DNA of 64,000 nt from CAZNXJ01 sp964577115. Lineage in GTDB: Bacteria > Planctomycetota > Planctomycetia > Pirellulales > Pirellulaceae. The translations under genes were made by a program, and so were the position numbers. Each line of letters begins with the position of its first letter. Position 1 is the first letter of the stretch. The notes under the pieces were generated by a model, which was given only the letters and a program-made list of their open reading frames with translations, made no database searches and had not been told where the DNA came from. Shown here piece after piece: positions 46,901-55,338 of this stretch. The DNA lies in NCBI GenBank assembly GCA_964577115.1, contig CAZNXJ010000026.1, positions 1 through 64,000 of the forward strand, given 5' to 3'.

Positions 46901-47793
46901 ACGCGCCCCGGATCGGCCTGATGAATGGGATAGACGTGGCGCGTCTGGTCGGCCGCGGCGGGGCCGTCGAGCGAGCTGAGTAGCTGGTACCAGGAGCGCT
47001 GGAGGGCCGGGGGAGCCGCAATGTGCACGCGGCGGCGCGCCTTATCAATATGCAGACGCGTTACCGCACCGTTGGTGCTGGTGATCGTTGCTTCGGCGAC
47101 CGGTGCCACCGGATCGCTCGTTATCGTCACGCGGGAGCCCCAGATGCTGCGCAGGTATTTTTCCAACTGTTCGGCGCTGAGATTTTGCAGCGTGATGTCG
47201 CTGGGCGTGTTCGGCTGAGGGCGGTTCGCGGCATGGGCTAGCGCTAGCTCGGGCGCCATGCCCGGGTTGCCAATCGCCCGTTCGATTTCGGCTTGCATAC
47301 CGGCAGGGGCGACAACCAGGAGCTGGTTGGTTCGGCCGTCCGTGGCAATCCGCACGCCCGGCTGCCCCCCAAAGCGTTCCTGGAGCTGGCGAGCTGCTTC
47401 TGCAAGCCGCTCGGCCGGTACCGGATAACCTCGGACCACCGGCTCAACCGCCGCGGCTTCCGGCCGTGGAGCGGCCGGCGCTGGCGGGCGATCGAGCGTT
47501 TTCACGAGGTCCTGGGCGAGCTGCTGGATGTTTTGCGGGCCGCGAATCAATATTCGGCCGCGCTGCGGGTCGACGAGCACTTCCGCGTTCGGATCCGCCT
47601 CGCGCAAAATTCGCTGAACCTGCGGTGCCAACTCGGCAACCGGAACCGATTGGACCTCGACTGCCCGATAGCCCGGCGGCACGTCGGGAGCCTGGCCCAA
47701 GCACGGCGCCACCAGCGACGTCAGGAGAATCCCAAAGAGCACGGAGCGGGGGAACGTCGCCGTTCCTCGACCCAACGTGAAAGACCTGCACAT
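43909..47793 (-). CDS. gspD: Extended secretin, GspD-type outer-membrane channel
   Basis: This 1294-residue protein forms the multimeric outer-membrane gate of the secretion/pilus system. After a signal peptide (VLFGILLTSLVAPCLG-Q) come at least six ring-building N-domains, recognised by repeats such as VEVQSVPVAELAP, VPLQHLNSQALATL, FPLRHISAIDAERL, FRLQNTLAVDLAP, FEIENGDATSLAIML and YRLKNAPALDVANS. An acidic/Pro-rich insertion is at about residues 321-378. The secretin barrel is at about 888-1165, with VQVMICEVLLTDDFEFGVEL, VPRVTGSTIN and VPFVSDIPVLGRLF. A Pro/Gly-rich tail ends it. Typical GspD has N0-N3, about 650-700 residues. It starts 266 bases after the PilO/P-like gene. Confidence 0.93.
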   Translation of the reverse strand: MCRSFTLGRGTATFPRSVLFGILLTSLVAPCLGQAPDVPPGYRAVEVQSVPVAELAPQVQRILREADPNAEVLVDPQRGRILIRGPQNIQQLAQDLVKTLDRPPAPAAPRPEAAAVEPVVRGYPVPAERLAEAARQLQERFGGQPGVRIATDGRTNQLLVVAPAGMQAEIERAIGNPGMAPELALAHAANRPQPNTPSDITLQNLSAEQLEKYLRSIWGSRVTITSDPVAPVAEATITSTNGAVTRLHIDKARRRVHIAAPPALQRSWYQLLSSLDGPAAADQTRHVYPIHQADPGRVGYAVSMLQQAMRTAAAAQPPEAEDADLQPPDQLPLENEQPVDEDEQPEMPEFEPEEGDEPDVPAIARPGTDEAGLALEALDEAGLLGDVRIEFIPELGVIVLIGRERDVQRVQRIIAEIERQSQTLQPQIEIVPLQHLNSQALATLIIELYNDVFAPRQGPLSITSLDKPNALLLIGRLEAMQPVLELIAKLDHDVPPATQLKVFPLRHISAIDAERLVRGFFVNQPGGATAGAPAATGELRPALGTRARVLADYRTNALIVQASPRDLAEVSLFIRSIDKEAPLASHTIRIFRLQNTLAVDLAPILQGAITNSPVTVPGQQAPQVAQQQQQNATQPSTRLTIVGLDTAERRIIESGVLTDVGVTADPNTNALIVRGPEHSMDLIAELIRQLDQAPDAAAQIKVFEIENGDATSLAIMLQQLFGQQVTAGQGQLGQTLRQVFGDLQTASAGGTGESSLIPLRFAVDARTNSIIASGSTGDLEVVEILLLRLDESDVETRKMFVYRLKNAPALDVANSISQFLITQQQIFLQQLQLNQAVSPIEQIDRQVVVVPELVSNSLIVSVTPRYYEQVLQIIEDLDFRPPMVMVQVMICEVLLTDDFEFGVELGLQDSLLFDRGIPGVSSMPGFNFNGAGLPNNSTYGREDLAGQSISTFGLGRSSANLGYGGLVLSAASESISILVRALQDAGRLQVLSRPQVMALDNQVAFVQVGARVPRVTGSTINPQGGTQTQTADVDVGLLLRIQPRINQDGLVVMNIDAENSEVGDIAQGIPVAITDTGQVINSPQINTTTAQTTISAHSGQTVIFAGLITKNRAVRSRRVPFVSDIPVLGRLFRFDAESEERRELLIFMTPYIVKEDADYDWLKYVESQRMSWCLGDVVEMHGDVGLSGGHGLWGPPVAPLIFPDLDPTGCGPMPNGPLVPETLQGQPLPGDPMYGPPLPAEPFPPESLPGSPPDAVPPPGGFGARPRELPWRTWVAPAPEMAGRPPQYPPAPSF

Positions 47794-48059
47794 GACGGCT
47801 TGTCCGTTATGCGGAACGATCGAACTCCTGCGCAACAACACCCCCAGGCAGAAGAATCCGCCTGCATGGCATCATCGGCACGTTCCGCAAAGTCACTTCA
47901 CTCGCGGTGGCAGGATTTACAGATTGGCGAGGAAAGTGCGGGGCCGCCGGTAATCGGGGGTAATTGCGCGCAAAGTCAGCCGTGTGCCCATGCGCAGTAC
48001 GAGCGCAGCGATGGCGACGCGTCAGAAATGCTCGCGCGATACGGTTGCGTAAACGGAAC

Positions 48060-49226
48060 TTACTGCAGACCGGACTCAGCGAGGCTCTGCCCGAGCCGGA
48101 CGCGGACGCGCCGGCCGGCGGCGTCGATCTCCACGTTCTGGGACTCGATCGACGCAACCGAGGCCTCGATATTGCCGAGTTTGAAGGAGTCACCGACGCC
48201 CAATTTGAGCGTCTTTCCTTCGGTGCGCAGCGACACCCACACTTCGGGGCGGCCGCCAGAACGCGTCACCCCGGTGACATACGCAAACTTGGCCGCCGTC
48301 AGATCCACCTTTTCTTCGCGAGGCGGCGGGGCTTGGGGAGCCGGCTGTACGCGGATTCGCACCTCCCGCTCGACGCGCCGCTGCGGGATACCATCGTCCA
48401 GCGCGGCGATTGTTATTTTGTATTCGCCCAGCTCGCGCGGAGTCCACTGGATCGTTTTGTTGCTGCGTGAGAAGCGCGCGTTCGGCAGCCCGCTCACATC
48501 GGCCTCGAAATCAACATTGTCCAAGCGGTCCGGGTCGCTTGCCGACGGTTCGAGTCGAAATGGCTGGCCGACGAACGCGGTGTAGACTTCGTCGACTTCG
48601 AGCTGCGGTTCGCGATTGCGGGGAGCAAAGAGATTCCTGTCGAGAACGATCTGCTCGAGCCGTCGCTGCTCGGGCGCGTCGGCCGGAGGCGGAGGAAGCT
48701 CGTTTCGCTCGGGCGCCTGCGGCATGGCAAGAACCTCGAGCACCAGATTGACGTCAATGTCTTTCTTGTCCTTGATCGGACGCAACGAGAGCTGCTGAAT
48801 CCGATGAGCCAGGTTGGCCGACTCGAGCTGGCTGAGCAGCCGAGTGACCTCGCGGAGATTGCCGATGCCGGTAACCTTGAAGCTGTGGACTTCGAATATA
48901 TCCTTGTTCGGAGTCACCGAACCGCGCGTCACGTTAACGCGATCGAGCTGCTGTTCGGCCAGCGTGACCAACCATTGCTGGTACGCCGTGCTTGCCACTT
49001 CTCGCTGGGCGGGAAGCGCCCGTTCGGCGATGGCCTGTAATTGATCCGCAGCTTCGCGCCCAAGTGTAATTTGCATTTCGCTGTTTTCGAGATCGGTCGT
49101 TGCCTTGCGCAGACGCGCGTCGAGTGCGGCGAGCGACCTCGAAACGCGCAGTCCGATGAAGGCCACCGCCACAACAGCCACGAGACCACCAGCGATAATT
49201 GCGAGTATTTTTTCACGTTGATTCAT
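48060..49226 (-). CDS. PilO-Ig-PilP-like fusion (GspM/GspC role)
   Basis: This 388-residue inner-membrane protein has a short cytoplasmic start, one membrane helix at residues 9-28, a coiled coil, and a PilO-like periplasmic domain to about 170 (VHSFKVTGIGNLREVTRLLSQL). A cadherin/Ig-like domain follows at about 195-290 (LEPSASDPDRLDNVDFEADV, IQWTPRELGEYKITI). The C-terminus is a PilP/GspC homology-region-like beta domain (LTAAKFAYVTGVTRSG, LGVGDSFKLGNIEA). Such domains normally connect the platform to the secretin. Its ATG overlaps the preceding stop by one base. Assignment of single domains is by pattern and needs structure comparison. Confidence 0.75.
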   Translation of the reverse strand: MNQREKILAIIAGGLVAVVAVAFIGLRVSRSLAALDARLRKATTDLENSEMQITLGREAADQLQAIAERALPAQREVASTAYQQWLVTLAEQQLDRVNVTRGSVTPNKDIFEVHSFKVTGIGNLREVTRLLSQLESANLAHRIQQLSLRPIKDKKDIDVNLVLEVLAMPQAPERNELPPPPADAPEQRRLEQIVLDRNLFAPRNREPQLEVDEVYTAFVGQPFRLEPSASDPDRLDNVDFEADVSGLPNARFSRSNKTIQWTPRELGEYKITIAALDDGIPQRRVEREVRIRVQPAPQAPPPREEKVDLTAAKFAYVTGVTRSGGRPEVWVSLRTEGKTLKLGVGDSFKLGNIEASVASIESQNVEIDAAGRRVRVRLGQSLAESGLQ

Positions 49227-50857
49227 TACGAACGGTCCTCCTCGGACGGGTCGTTTTCGGCCAGCTCGCCCGCGGTCGGTTGGGCACTCGCCGTCGGTCC
49301 GTCCACTTCGTCGGGCGCCTCCCGTTCGCTTGGCGAACGCTCCTTCTCGTCCGGCACGGCGTTCTCGGATTCTTTGTTCTCATCGCGGACCAGCACAACG
49401 CGCGGGTTGATGCTGATCGTTTCTTTGAAGTTCCAGGGATAGTCGGCGCGCGACGGATCTTGCGTCCGGTTACTGCCCTCGACGCGATGCCGATCGGTGC
49501 GGAGATTGTGTTCCAGTTCCCCAATCAGCTCGGAGTCGCGAGCGTACCCGTCGATGGTCATGCGACCTTCGCCCGCACGGACGGATGCGGAGAGCTGTGT
49601 CACGATGGCTTCTTCCGCGCGCGGCATTTCGCGCGACAGGTGCGCGAGCTCTTCCAGCCAGCTGACCGAGCCTTCAAGGAATTGCTGGACTTCCGCCAGG
49701 TCCGCGATCTGCTTTTCGGCGGCCTCGCGCGTCGGCTTGGCCGCGGCTACCTCTCGTTCGACGCGTAGGACGGCCGCTTCGCGCTGGCTGAGATACCATT
49801 TCAAGCCGCCGGCCATCAGACACAGGATCGCCACGACCGCCGCCGCGATGGCCAGCCGCCGTTCGCGCTGATTGCGCACTTGGGGCCGCTGCCGCGGGTG
49901 GAGAAAGTCGACGTCATGGGGAGTGCCCGAGGCGGCGGTAAGCATCATTCCGAGCAGCGGCGCGTAGCGGGCACGGGCTCCCGGAAGCTCGTCCCGCGCC
50001 GATGCGGCAAGCTGCACGGACGCGAACGGGTCGATCCAATCGAGCGGCAGAGGTAGCTGCGGGGCGAGCTGTTCGAGCAGTTCCTTGTGGGTCGTCCCGT
50101 CGCCGCAGAATGTGATGACCTCGATGCGGCTGCCGCCGAGCTGGCTTTGCGCGGCCGGGATCGTGCGTCGGATCTCACCGACCAGTGTCTGCACGAGCGC
50201 TGGCGTTGGACCGTCGGCTGGGGGCAGCCGCACAGTTCGGACGAACGCGACGACGCCATCGACGATCACGGACAGGTCGGCTTCGGTAGCGAGCAGATCG
50301 ACGAGCAGCCGGCAGCGGTTGTCGGCCGCTGACGAATGGCGCAGCAACGCGGCCGCGGCGAACGGCCGCAGCACCAGATGCTCGGCCGTCAACTCGGCCT
50401 GCCCACACACGCTCTGAATACTCTCGACAATCGCCGGCGAGATCGCGGCGGCGAGCACATCGATACTCGATGCGCTGCGCGACAGAGGCACGAAGTCGAT
50501 CGGCCATTGCTCGCCGATCGTCGAAAACTGCCGCATGGCTTGGAAACGTACCATGTCGGGCAGTTCTTCATCGGGCGCGGGTGGCAGTTGCAGCCGCCGC
50601 AGTTCGATGTTCGTGCGGCCGACCGCGACCATCGCGTCCTGCCGTCCCACGCGATAAGGCGCGAGCGCCTCGGCGATGCGCGCGCCGATTTCGGCATCCT
50701 CGAGCCCCGCCGCACCGTCGCTTGGCGTGAGATCGACGGCGAATGCGTGTTCGAGCAGCAGGTCTTTGCCGCGCACCCGGCCGATCGCCACACGGGCCTC
50801 GGCCGAATCCCATTCCAATGCCACCAGTCGTCCGGCCATGCGCCGTCTACCTATCAC
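49226..50857 (-). CDS. PilM-PilN-like fusion (GspL role)
   Basis: This 543-residue platform protein has an actin-like PilM/GspL cytoplasmic domain (LVALEWDSAEARVAIGRVRG, later LLVDLLATEADLSVIVDG). A membrane helix at about residues 340-360 (LAIAAAVVAILCLMAGGLKW) and a PilN-like periplasmic part (MTIDGYARDSELIGELEHNL) follow, then an acidic tail. GspL combines these halves in one protein; here the tail is unusually acidic. The start may be GTG 50857, overlapping the gspK stop by one base, or ATG 50839. Sequence from MAGRLVALEWDS onward is the conserved part. Confidence 0.8.
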   Translation of the reverse strand: MIGRRRMAGRLVALEWDSAEARVAIGRVRGKDLLLEHAFAVDLTPSDGAAGLEDAEIGARIAEALAPYRVGRQDAMVAVGRTNIELRRLQLPPAPDEELPDMVRFQAMRQFSTIGEQWPIDFVPLSRSASSIDVLAAAISPAIVESIQSVCGQAELTAEHLVLRPFAAAALLRHSSAADNRCRLLVDLLATEADLSVIVDGVVAFVRTVRLPPADGPTPALVQTLVGEIRRTIPAAQSQLGGSRIEVITFCGDGTTHKELLEQLAPQLPLPLDWIDPFASVQLAASARDELPGARARYAPLLGMMLTAASGTPHDVDFLHPRQRPQVRNQRERRLAIAAAVVAILCLMAGGLKWYLSQREAAVLRVEREVAAAKPTREAAEKQIADLAEVQQFLEGSVSWLEELAHLSREMPRAEEAIVTQLSASVRAGEGRMTIDGYARDSELIGELEHNLRTDRHRVEGSNRTQDPSRADYPWNFKETISINPRVVLVRDENKESENAVPDEKERSPSEREAPDEVDGPTASAQPTAGELAENDPSEEDRS

Positions 50858-52479
50858 TAGTACTGCCCCATTAAATTCAGCCCGAGCACTTCCAAGGGAT
50901 AGCCGCGCCCCAGATGACTCAGATCTCTCCAGAATAATACGCGGGGCACCACCCCGGTACTGTCAATTACCACTTCGCAGCGTGCCGCAGCTCCGGCCCC
51001 CTGGTAATACCCCACGATCTGCGCCCGAAAAACGTCCCCGCCCGCGGTGACAAACGGCATGAGCTGGCGCATGGTCGATATGTCGGGCTCCCCGTCTTCG
51101 GTGACTAGAATCCCCTCCGTCAGGAGCCACGTTTCATGTTGAAACCGAGCGGCCTCGTCCGCACTACTTGGGAAGGGAACTCGCGTTTCGATAATCTGAT
51201 CAACCAGCTCGGGCGTCATGCCGGGAATGCCCAGCAGGATGGCCCGCGGTGCCTGGTTGATGTTGATGCGCCCCGGAATCGAGGGGCTTGGGTTCGCTGT
51301 GCAGTTGTCCATTAGTGTCGGCAGATACGTCGGCAGGGCGAGCAGATCGGCGGGGAACGGCGAATCGAGAATGACGGTCTGCCCGCCGGCGAGCCGCGCT
51401 TGCACGCGTTTGCCGACTAAATCCAGCACCTGAGTAATGCGTGTCTCGCCGGGAAGGGATAGGTCGAGTTCCCCCGAGAGCTCCCCCGCCGATTCCTCGC
51501 CGTCGTACGGACCATTTTGCCGGTACGCCACAATGAACGTCGCCCATTCAGGACCGAAGACCTGCGACAGCTCGTCGTACAGCGTTGCCATATCGTCCTG
51601 ATTGAGATTGATCCGTGGCAGGCCCATCGCATTGACATTCTTCTCGGCGCTATACAACGTCAGATAGGGTGCCCAACCACGTACCATGGCCCTCATCGTG
51701 GGATCCATCGCGATCGCTGCTGCGTCGCCGGGACCTTGTTCGTGCGGATCCAGCACCCCGTTGCGGTTCGTGTCGTAACCGAACAGGAGGTTGGGCGTCA
51801 CGCCGCGCACGAGTAGCAGCTCTTCGACCGTGTCGAGCGGCGCATTCTTGGGAACGTAAGGCGGCTGGAGCGTCGCGTAGTATTCCGACTCGCAGCCAAA
51901 CTCGCGCGGCTCATCGTCGCTGTCAATCCAGTCCAGAATCGCGTCCGCCACGTCTTCGGTCATTCCCGGTAAACCCATCAGCAGATTGCGACCACCGCCT
52001 TCCATCACGCTGTCGGCCACAAGCAGAAAGTGCAGGTTCAACCGAGTGGATTCATCTTCGAGCCCATAGCGGATCCCGGATACGTTGCCTTCGATGTCGA
52101 GTAGCGGTGAGAGGACCGTGAACGCGCCCCGCTCGGAAGGTTCCGTATCGGGCACGACGACGACCCCCTGAAACTGATAGGGGTTGTCGAAGACACCTCC
52201 GGCGTCGTTCCGCGTCGGTTCATCCATCATCAGCAGCATCATCGTTGTCGCGAGCCCTGAATCGACGAGCGCGCGGGCTTGCGCGGTGCGCAGCCCGTGA
52301 CGCGCCCCGTCCATATGCGTCAGCATCAGCTCGGTGAACGTATAGGCGGACAGACTGAGCACGACGATGACGAACAGCACGATCAGCAGCACGACCGCCG
52401 GGCGCCGCGTGCCGCGCGTCCGCGCGGCGCCTCGCGGCCGCGGTTGGTTCGGCGAACTCGTGTGACAAAAAACTGTCAT
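50857..52479 (-). CDS. gspK: GspK-type minor pseudopilin
   Basis: This 540-residue protein is the large tip pseudopilin. It has an N-terminal Arg/Pro-rich leader, a hydrophobic helix AVVLLIVLFVIVVLSLSAYTF without the Glu5 of other pilins, and a long C-terminal domain. That domain carries helix-hairpin-helix-like phrases (LLMGLPGMTEDVADAILDWI, split: LLMGLPGMTEDVADAIL; ILLGIPGMTPELVDQII), as expected for GspK. Lack of Glu5 is usual for GspK. ATG 52479 overlaps the gspJ stop (ATGA). An in-frame extension upstream is non-conserved. Confidence 0.9.
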   Translation of the reverse strand: MTVFCHTSSPNQPRPRGAARTRGTRRPAVVLLIVLFVIVVLSLSAYTFTELMLTHMDGARHGLRTAQARALVDSGLATTMMLLMMDEPTRNDAGGVFDNPYQFQGVVVVPDTEPSERGAFTVLSPLLDIEGNVSGIRYGLEDESTRLNLHFLLVADSVMEGGGRNLLMGLPGMTEDVADAILDWIDSDDEPREFGCESEYYATLQPPYVPKNAPLDTVEELLLVRGVTPNLLFGYDTNRNGVLDPHEQGPGDAAAIAMDPTMRAMVRGWAPYLTLYSAEKNVNAMGLPRINLNQDDMATLYDELSQVFGPEWATFIVAYRQNGPYDGEESAGELSGELDLSLPGETRITQVLDLVGKRVQARLAGGQTVILDSPFPADLLALPTYLPTLMDNCTANPSPSIPGRININQAPRAILLGIPGMTPELVDQIIETRVPFPSSADEAARFQHETWLLTEGILVTEDGEPDISTMRQLMPFVTAGGDVFRAQIVGYYQGAGAAARCEVVIDSTGVVPRVLFWRDLSHLGRGYPLEVLGLNLMGQY

Positions 52480-53648
52480 AATCCGAGATTCTCCATCCCT
52501 TCGTTCAGTGCCGCCTGGTCCTCGTAGGTGGGCAGTTCGGCCAGAGGCAAGGTGACGACCGTGCGGTACAGGGCCGCCTCGCCGGCCGCCGCGAGTTCCG
52601 CCGGCGTAAAGACGCCTTGCGGTTCGGTCGCGGCCTGCGGCGCGATGGCAATCACGATTTCGACAGCCAGCGGCAATCCGCCCATGAGCTGCGAATCCCA
52701 TTCGGGGAGCCACTGAAGGCCATCAAAGTATTGGAACTGCAAGCCGACGACCTCGGAGGCTAACAATTCGCCCGTGCGCATCAGCGTCTGCGCGTTACCG
52801 CTCGTCATGGCGTACTGGGCGAGCGAGCGGTCCACTTCGCGGCGAACAAGCCCCTCGGCGGCGAACTGCTGGCCAAAGGGCCCGGGATCCGCTAGCGGAT
52901 CAACGACCTCGCCGGGGCTGAGCATCGTCGACTGTAGGAAGTAGCTAACCGTCTTGATGTCGCTCGGAATCGCCGCGAGCGTCGGATCCAGGGGCGACGC
53001 CACCGTCTGGTACTCGTCGACCCGCGGCAAGCGGCTGATGTCGATCTGCAACTGCGTCGCATTGCCATACAGCCCGACGATGGGCGGAAGGGTTGTCGCG
53101 TTGGCGAGGTCGCCGATCGGGTCGGTTGTTTCGTCGAGAAGCGGGTCCATGGAATCGGTCGGCAGGGTTACCTCCGCGCCAGACCCGCTTCCGGAAGGTG
53201 GTCCTGGTGGATTGTTCCCACCGCCCGATCCTGGTGGCGGACCCTCACCGGCCGGCGGCGGCTGGCCGCCCGACCGGTCACCGCCCCCGTCACCGCCATC
53301 TCCAGCACCACCGCCGGCGCCGCCCCCACCACCGCCACTGCCGCCACCGCCCCCGCCGCCACCAGCGGACGCGTCGGCGATGCTATCGGCGACTAACTGC
53401 TGGATGGCCGACATGTCCACCTTTTCGTAACGCAGCGTCCCGCGCAAATCGTTGGCGATCATGTTCAGCACCGAACGGGCGAGCTGCGCTTCTTCGAGGT
53501 TCGTACGGCGCGAGTCGAGCACGCGCAGGTGGAGGTCGACCGCCATCGAGCAGGCGAATAGGATCAGTCCGCTCAGCGCCAACGCGAGAAGCAATTCCAG
53601 CAGTGAGAAGCCGGCTCGGAGCCGAGCATGCCCGTTGCGATTAGCCAT
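52476..53648 (-). CDS. gspJ: GspJ-type minor pseudopilin with Gly-rich insertion
   Basis: This 390-residue protein has a prepilin leader cleaved at Gly13-Phe14 (RAGFSLLELLLAL, Glu18 as the pilin Glu5), then a GspJ-like beta domain. Residues about 92-160 are an uninterrupted Gly/Pro/Ser insertion. The C-terminal part contains VVGLQFQYFDGLQWLPEW and LPLAVEIVIAI, typical of GspJ. It is about twice the usual GspJ length (about 200 residues). AGGAGG inside gspI and an 8-base overlap with gspI indicate coupled translation. Confidence 0.87.
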   Translation of the reverse strand: MANRNGHARLRAGFSLLELLLALALSGLILFACSMAVDLHLRVLDSRRTNLEEAQLARSVLNMIANDLRGTLRYEKVDMSAIQQLVADSIADASAGGGGGGGGSGGGGGGAGGGAGDGGDGGGDRSGGQPPPAGEGPPPGSGGGNNPPGPPSGSGSGAEVTLPTDSMDPLLDETTDPIGDLANATTLPPIVGLYGNATQLQIDISRLPRVDEYQTVASPLDPTLAAIPSDIKTVSYFLQSTMLSPGEVVDPLADPGPFGQQFAAEGLVRREVDRSLAQYAMTSGNAQTLMRTGELLASEVVGLQFQYFDGLQWLPEWDSQLMGGLPLAVEIVIAIAPQAATEPQGVFTPAELAAAGEAALYRTVVTLPLAELPTYEDQAALNEGMENLGL

Positions 53649-54201
53649 TACCGCTGCCTCCTGTGGGCGCGCCGCCGCTCGAGGACGATGACGCCCCGGT
53701 CGCGCTGGCCGCCTCGGCGGCAGCTGCCGCCTGCGTCTGGAGATCAAGAATGAGCTGCGGATCGATCATCCAGCGATAGAGCGTGACGCTGACAGGCCGC
53801 GATGTTTGCAGCGGATCGCGTTCGACGGTCACGGCGACGGCCAGCAGCCCTTGCTGGTCGACCGGTTGAACCTCGACGGTATAAAGCCAGTCAGGGGCCA
53901 CTTCGAGCGGCGTGCGGGGAATGGGGCTGAGCATCTGCCAGCCGGCGGCCAGCTCGGCCATTTTGCTTTCCGCCAGTATCTGCCCCATCGAATATTCCTG
54001 CGCGTCGGCGGCAGCCAGCGTGCCCAGCCGAACCGACTCGCCAATCACCGCCATGGCGCCGCCAAGAATGGCGATGGCGATGATCGCTTCGAGCAGCGAA
54101 AGACCTCGCCGAGCTTGGCTCGGCCGGCGGCTTGTTGCGCTCCGCCGGCGGAGACCATCACGCGGCTGTGGCTCGCACGTGCGACCGTATTTCGCCGTCA
54201 T
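53641..54201 (-). CDS. gspI: GspI-type minor pseudopilin
   Basis: This 186-residue minor pseudopilin has its prepilin peptidase site at Gly33-Leu34 (RRGLSLLEAIIAIAIL, Glu38 as Glu5). The domain that follows has EYSMGQILAESKMAELAAGW and DWLYTVEVQPV, matching GspI. The C-terminus is Ala/Ser/Gly-rich. Its ATG overlaps the gspH stop (ATGA). Position between gspH and gspJ is the classical order. The leader of 33 residues is longer than usual. Confidence 0.88.
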   Translation of the reverse strand: MTAKYGRTCEPQPRDGLRRRSATSRRPSQARRGLSLLEAIIAIAILGGAMAVIGESVRLGTLAAADAQEYSMGQILAESKMAELAAGWQMLSPIPRTPLEVAPDWLYTVEVQPVDQQGLLAVAVTVERDPLQTSRPVSVTLYRWMIDPQLILDLQTQAAAAAEAASATGASSSSSGGAPTGGSGNG

Positions 54202-54857
54202 AGTGCAAGCTCCTCGGCCGATAAGTAATCGCTGACCTCCGCGACGCCGGTCAGCCCGCGCAGCTTCACCATGACGAACGTCTGGCGCTCATTCTTGAGC
54301 ACGATCCGCAGCGTCGAGGAAGTGCCGTCGGGATAGAACAGCACGGGCGGCGACCACTCGCCCGAAGGATCCTGCTGGAGGGCGAGCTGCTGGATGAAGG
54401 CATCGCGCGACGAAGTCGTCGATTGGATTCCATAGAAACTCACCCCTTCGGCCAGCTCTTCAGGCTCGACGACGGGGCCGGCGGCGAGTGCCGGGTCGGC
54501 GGCCGGCAGCGCCAGGCCCAGCGTGTTGCCTTCGAGCAATACCTCGCCGGTTATCCACGGCCGGATTTCATAAATGCCTGTTCCGGTTTGAAAGCGGAAC
54601 ATCATCGTTTGCCCGGTTCGCATGGCCTGAACGCGGGCTTTGCCCCAACGAGCACGCAGCAATTCGGCCGAGCGGCGGAGCCGGAAATCTTCGAGCGGTC
54701 CTTTGATGGCCGGTGCGGCGACCGCGGCGACTGCCACGAGGATCGCCAGCACCAGCATGAGCTCGATGAGCGTCATCCCGCGCCGCGCGCCGGAACGTCC
54801 CGGACGCCCGCGGTACCGCTCGTCTGCTGCGTGTCGTTCGAGGCTATTGGATGTCAT
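54198..54857 (-). CDS. gspH: GspH-type minor pseudopilin
   Basis: This 219-residue minor pseudopilin has cleavage at Gly27-Met28 (RRGMTLIELMLVLAIL, Glu32 as Glu5). The FxxxxR region and the beta domain FRFQTGTGIYEIRPW follow. LVLAILVAVAAVAAPAIK shows the standard pilin helix. Its start overlaps the 3' end of gspG by 14 bases, so it is coupled to it. It follows the major pseudopilin as in most type II systems. Confidence 0.88.
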   Translation of the reverse strand: MTSNSLERHAADERYRGRPGRSGARRGMTLIELMLVLAILVAVAAVAAPAIKGPLEDFRLRRSAELLRARWGKARVQAMRTGQTMMFRFQTGTGIYEIRPWITGEVLLEGNTLGLALPAADPALAAGPVVEPEELAEGVSFYGIQSTTSSRDAFIQQLALQQDPSGEWSPPVLFYPDGTSSTLRIVLKNERQTFVMVKLRGLTGVAEVSDYLSAEELAL

Positions 54858-55260
54858 CCGGTGTACCTTCGACCCGATCGGGCCCGGCCGACCGGATTTG
54901 CACTTCGTCTTCGCTGATCTTGGTATAGATGTACGGGTTTTCCCACGGGTCGAGCGGGATCTCTTCCTTGATATACGGACCGCGCCACTTGCTAGGGTTG
55001 CTCAAGTCGCCCGGCTGGACGCGCAGGGCTTCGAGCCCCTGTTGGTCGTTGGGGTACATGCCCACGTGCATCCGATACAGCTCGAGCGCCTGCTTGAACT
55101 GATTGATCTGCGTGCGCGCCGTATCTTCGAACGCGCCCTTTTGGATATTGATGAAGAATAGCCCGGCCGTACCTCCGAGCAGGACGAGGATGACGAGCAC
55201 GAGCAGAACTTCCATGAGCGTGAAGCCGCTCCGCCGTGCACGATGAGAACGCTTCGACAT
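54844..55260 (-). CDS. gspG: Major pseudopilin GspG
   Basis: The major subunit of the periplasmic pseudopilus, 138 residues. Prepilin cleavage is at Gly12-Phe13 (RSGFTLMEVLLVLVIL, Glu17 as Glu5). The C-terminal GspG signature is RMHVGMYPNDQQGLEAL and WENPYIYTKISEDEVQIRS, with acidic residues for Ca2+ binding near the end. An AAGGAG site eight bases upstream supports ATG 55260; an in-frame ATG 11 codons earlier lacks one. The length is typical. Confidence 0.95.
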   Translation of the reverse strand: MSKRSHRARRSGFTLMEVLLVLVILVLLGGTAGLFFINIQKGAFEDTARTQINQFKQALELYRMHVGMYPNDQQGLEALRVQPGDLSNPSKWRGPYIKEEIPLDPWENPYIYTKISEDEVQIRSAGPDRVEGTPDDIQ

Positions 55261-55338
55261 CGATATTTCTCCTTGGTGGGCCCGGTGAGTCATCGCGTGA
55301 TTTTGGATAGCGATGTAAGGGGGACTGGAACCAGTTTC

